From the NCBI GenBank assembly GCA_900541685.1, contig UQKM01000029.1, forward strand, positions 1-22,161: 22,161 nucleotides of DNA. The letters are read 5' to 3'. The translations under genes and the position numbers were made by a program. The notes under the pieces are model-generated. The model saw only the letters and a program-made list of their open reading frames with translations, searched no databases and had not been told where the DNA came from. This stretch comes from an uncultured Collinsella sp. Lineage in GTDB: Bacteria; Actinomycetota; Coriobacteriia; Coriobacteriales; Coriobacteriaceae. The number at the start of each line of letters is the position of its first letter. Position 1 is the stretch's first letter. This document shows positions 21,776 through 22,161 of this stretch, in pieces.

Positions 21776-22161
21776 TGGCCGTGACGCGACTCTCCGACCC
21801 GACGCCGCGCATGACTCTCTCGCGGGCCCTGCTCTCCGAGGCCCTGCGCCTGGCACGCTCCCCGCTCACGGCGGTGCACCTCGTCTGCGGCCTGGCAGCC
21901 GGTCTTGCCTGCGGCGAGTACTTCTCAGTAGCCCGATGGGACCCGGCGCTGGGCGCGGACGCCTACGCCCAGTTCCTCGGCGCCCTCATGCCGCTCATGT
22001 CCGCCATCGTCTGCGGGCTCGCCGTGGACGAGGAGCGCGCTGCCGGGCGCCTCGCCAACCTTACGGCGGTCCCCTCGCGCGGACGCGCCGTCGCGGCGAA
22101 GCTGCTCGCCCTTGCGGCGCTCGGCGCCGCCGCGCTGGCCGTGGCGCTCGGCGTGTTCGGG
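21775..22161 (+). CDS. lanG: Lantibiotic-immunity-type ABC permease (LanG), 3' end outside window
   Basis: An open frame of 129 codons begins at ATG 21775, sharing one base with the preceding stop, and runs out of the window. It reads SRALLSEALRLARSPLTAVHL, then a membrane segment and GALMPLMSAIVCGLAVDEERAAG with RLANLTAVPSRGRAVAAKLLAL. This matches the LanG/MutG pattern, in which a CGLAV-E-E motif is followed by G-x-x-N-L-x-VP and a basic stretch. It would be the second permease half of the LanFEG complex. A GTG at 21781 is an alternative start. What follows it, for instance regulators or a precursor peptide, cannot be seen. Confidence 0.85.
   Translation, partial: MAVTRLSDPTPRMTLSRALLSEALRLARSPLTAVHLVCGLAAGLACGEYFSVARWDPALGADAYAQFLGALMPLMSAIVCGLAVDEERAAGRLANLTAVPSRGRAVAAKLLALAALGAAALAVALGVFG

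Overview
The window looks like a chromosomal segment of a Coriobacteriia actinomycete, most likely Collinsella or a close relative. This is inferred from gene content and style. It combines traits usually seen in Firmicutes (RNase Y, SpoVS, a LysM division inhibitor divergent from lexA, DUF1836, DegV) with an actinobacterial block (PgsA, GarA-like FHA protein, FtsR-like MerR regulator). Codon use is moderately GC-rich across most of the window. No rRNA, tRNA, CRISPR array, transposase or integrase was seen.

Region 1 (1-8549, + strand) is a long run of housekeeping genes: 3' part of recA, recX, a strong promoter, rny (RNase Y), an uncharacterised GHKL-type ATPase, spoVS, miaB, miaA and hflX. 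Most are tightly packed, and miaB/miaA and miaA/hflX share stop/start bases. RNA decay, tRNA modification and ribosome rescue therefore seem to be expressed together, with the GHKL protein and SpoVS between them.

Region 2 (8534-11438) is an SOS and nucleotide-supply block. lexA and a membrane acyltransferase-like gene run leftward. A YneA-like LysM protein runs rightward from a promoter whose -35/-10 spacer holds a LexA box. Two more LexA boxes flank that one at near-regular spacing. nrdR and dut follow; an 11-bp inverted repeat covers the nrdR start codon.

Region 3 (11439-11843) is a non-coding gap between convergent genes that holds three large inverted repeats. Two are diverged, oppositely oriented copies of one palindromic family with a conserved centre, compensatory stem changes and unrelated outer arms.

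Region 4 (11844-16085) has an MGDG-synthase-type glycosyltransferase (-), trxB (+), a DUF1836 regulator (+) and a DegV lipid-binding protein (-). The degV upstream region is rich in palindromes.

Region 5 (16086-19883, - strand) reads pgsA, GarA-like FHA, FtsR-like MerR, apt, NlpC/P60 hydrolase. It joins phospholipid synthesis, a phospho-switch, division control, purine salvage and cell-wall hydrolysis.

Region 6 (20280-22161) is a LanFEG-type lantibiotic-immunity ABC transporter, cut off by the window end. Its base composition is visibly more GC-rich than everything before it, which suggests separate acquisition.
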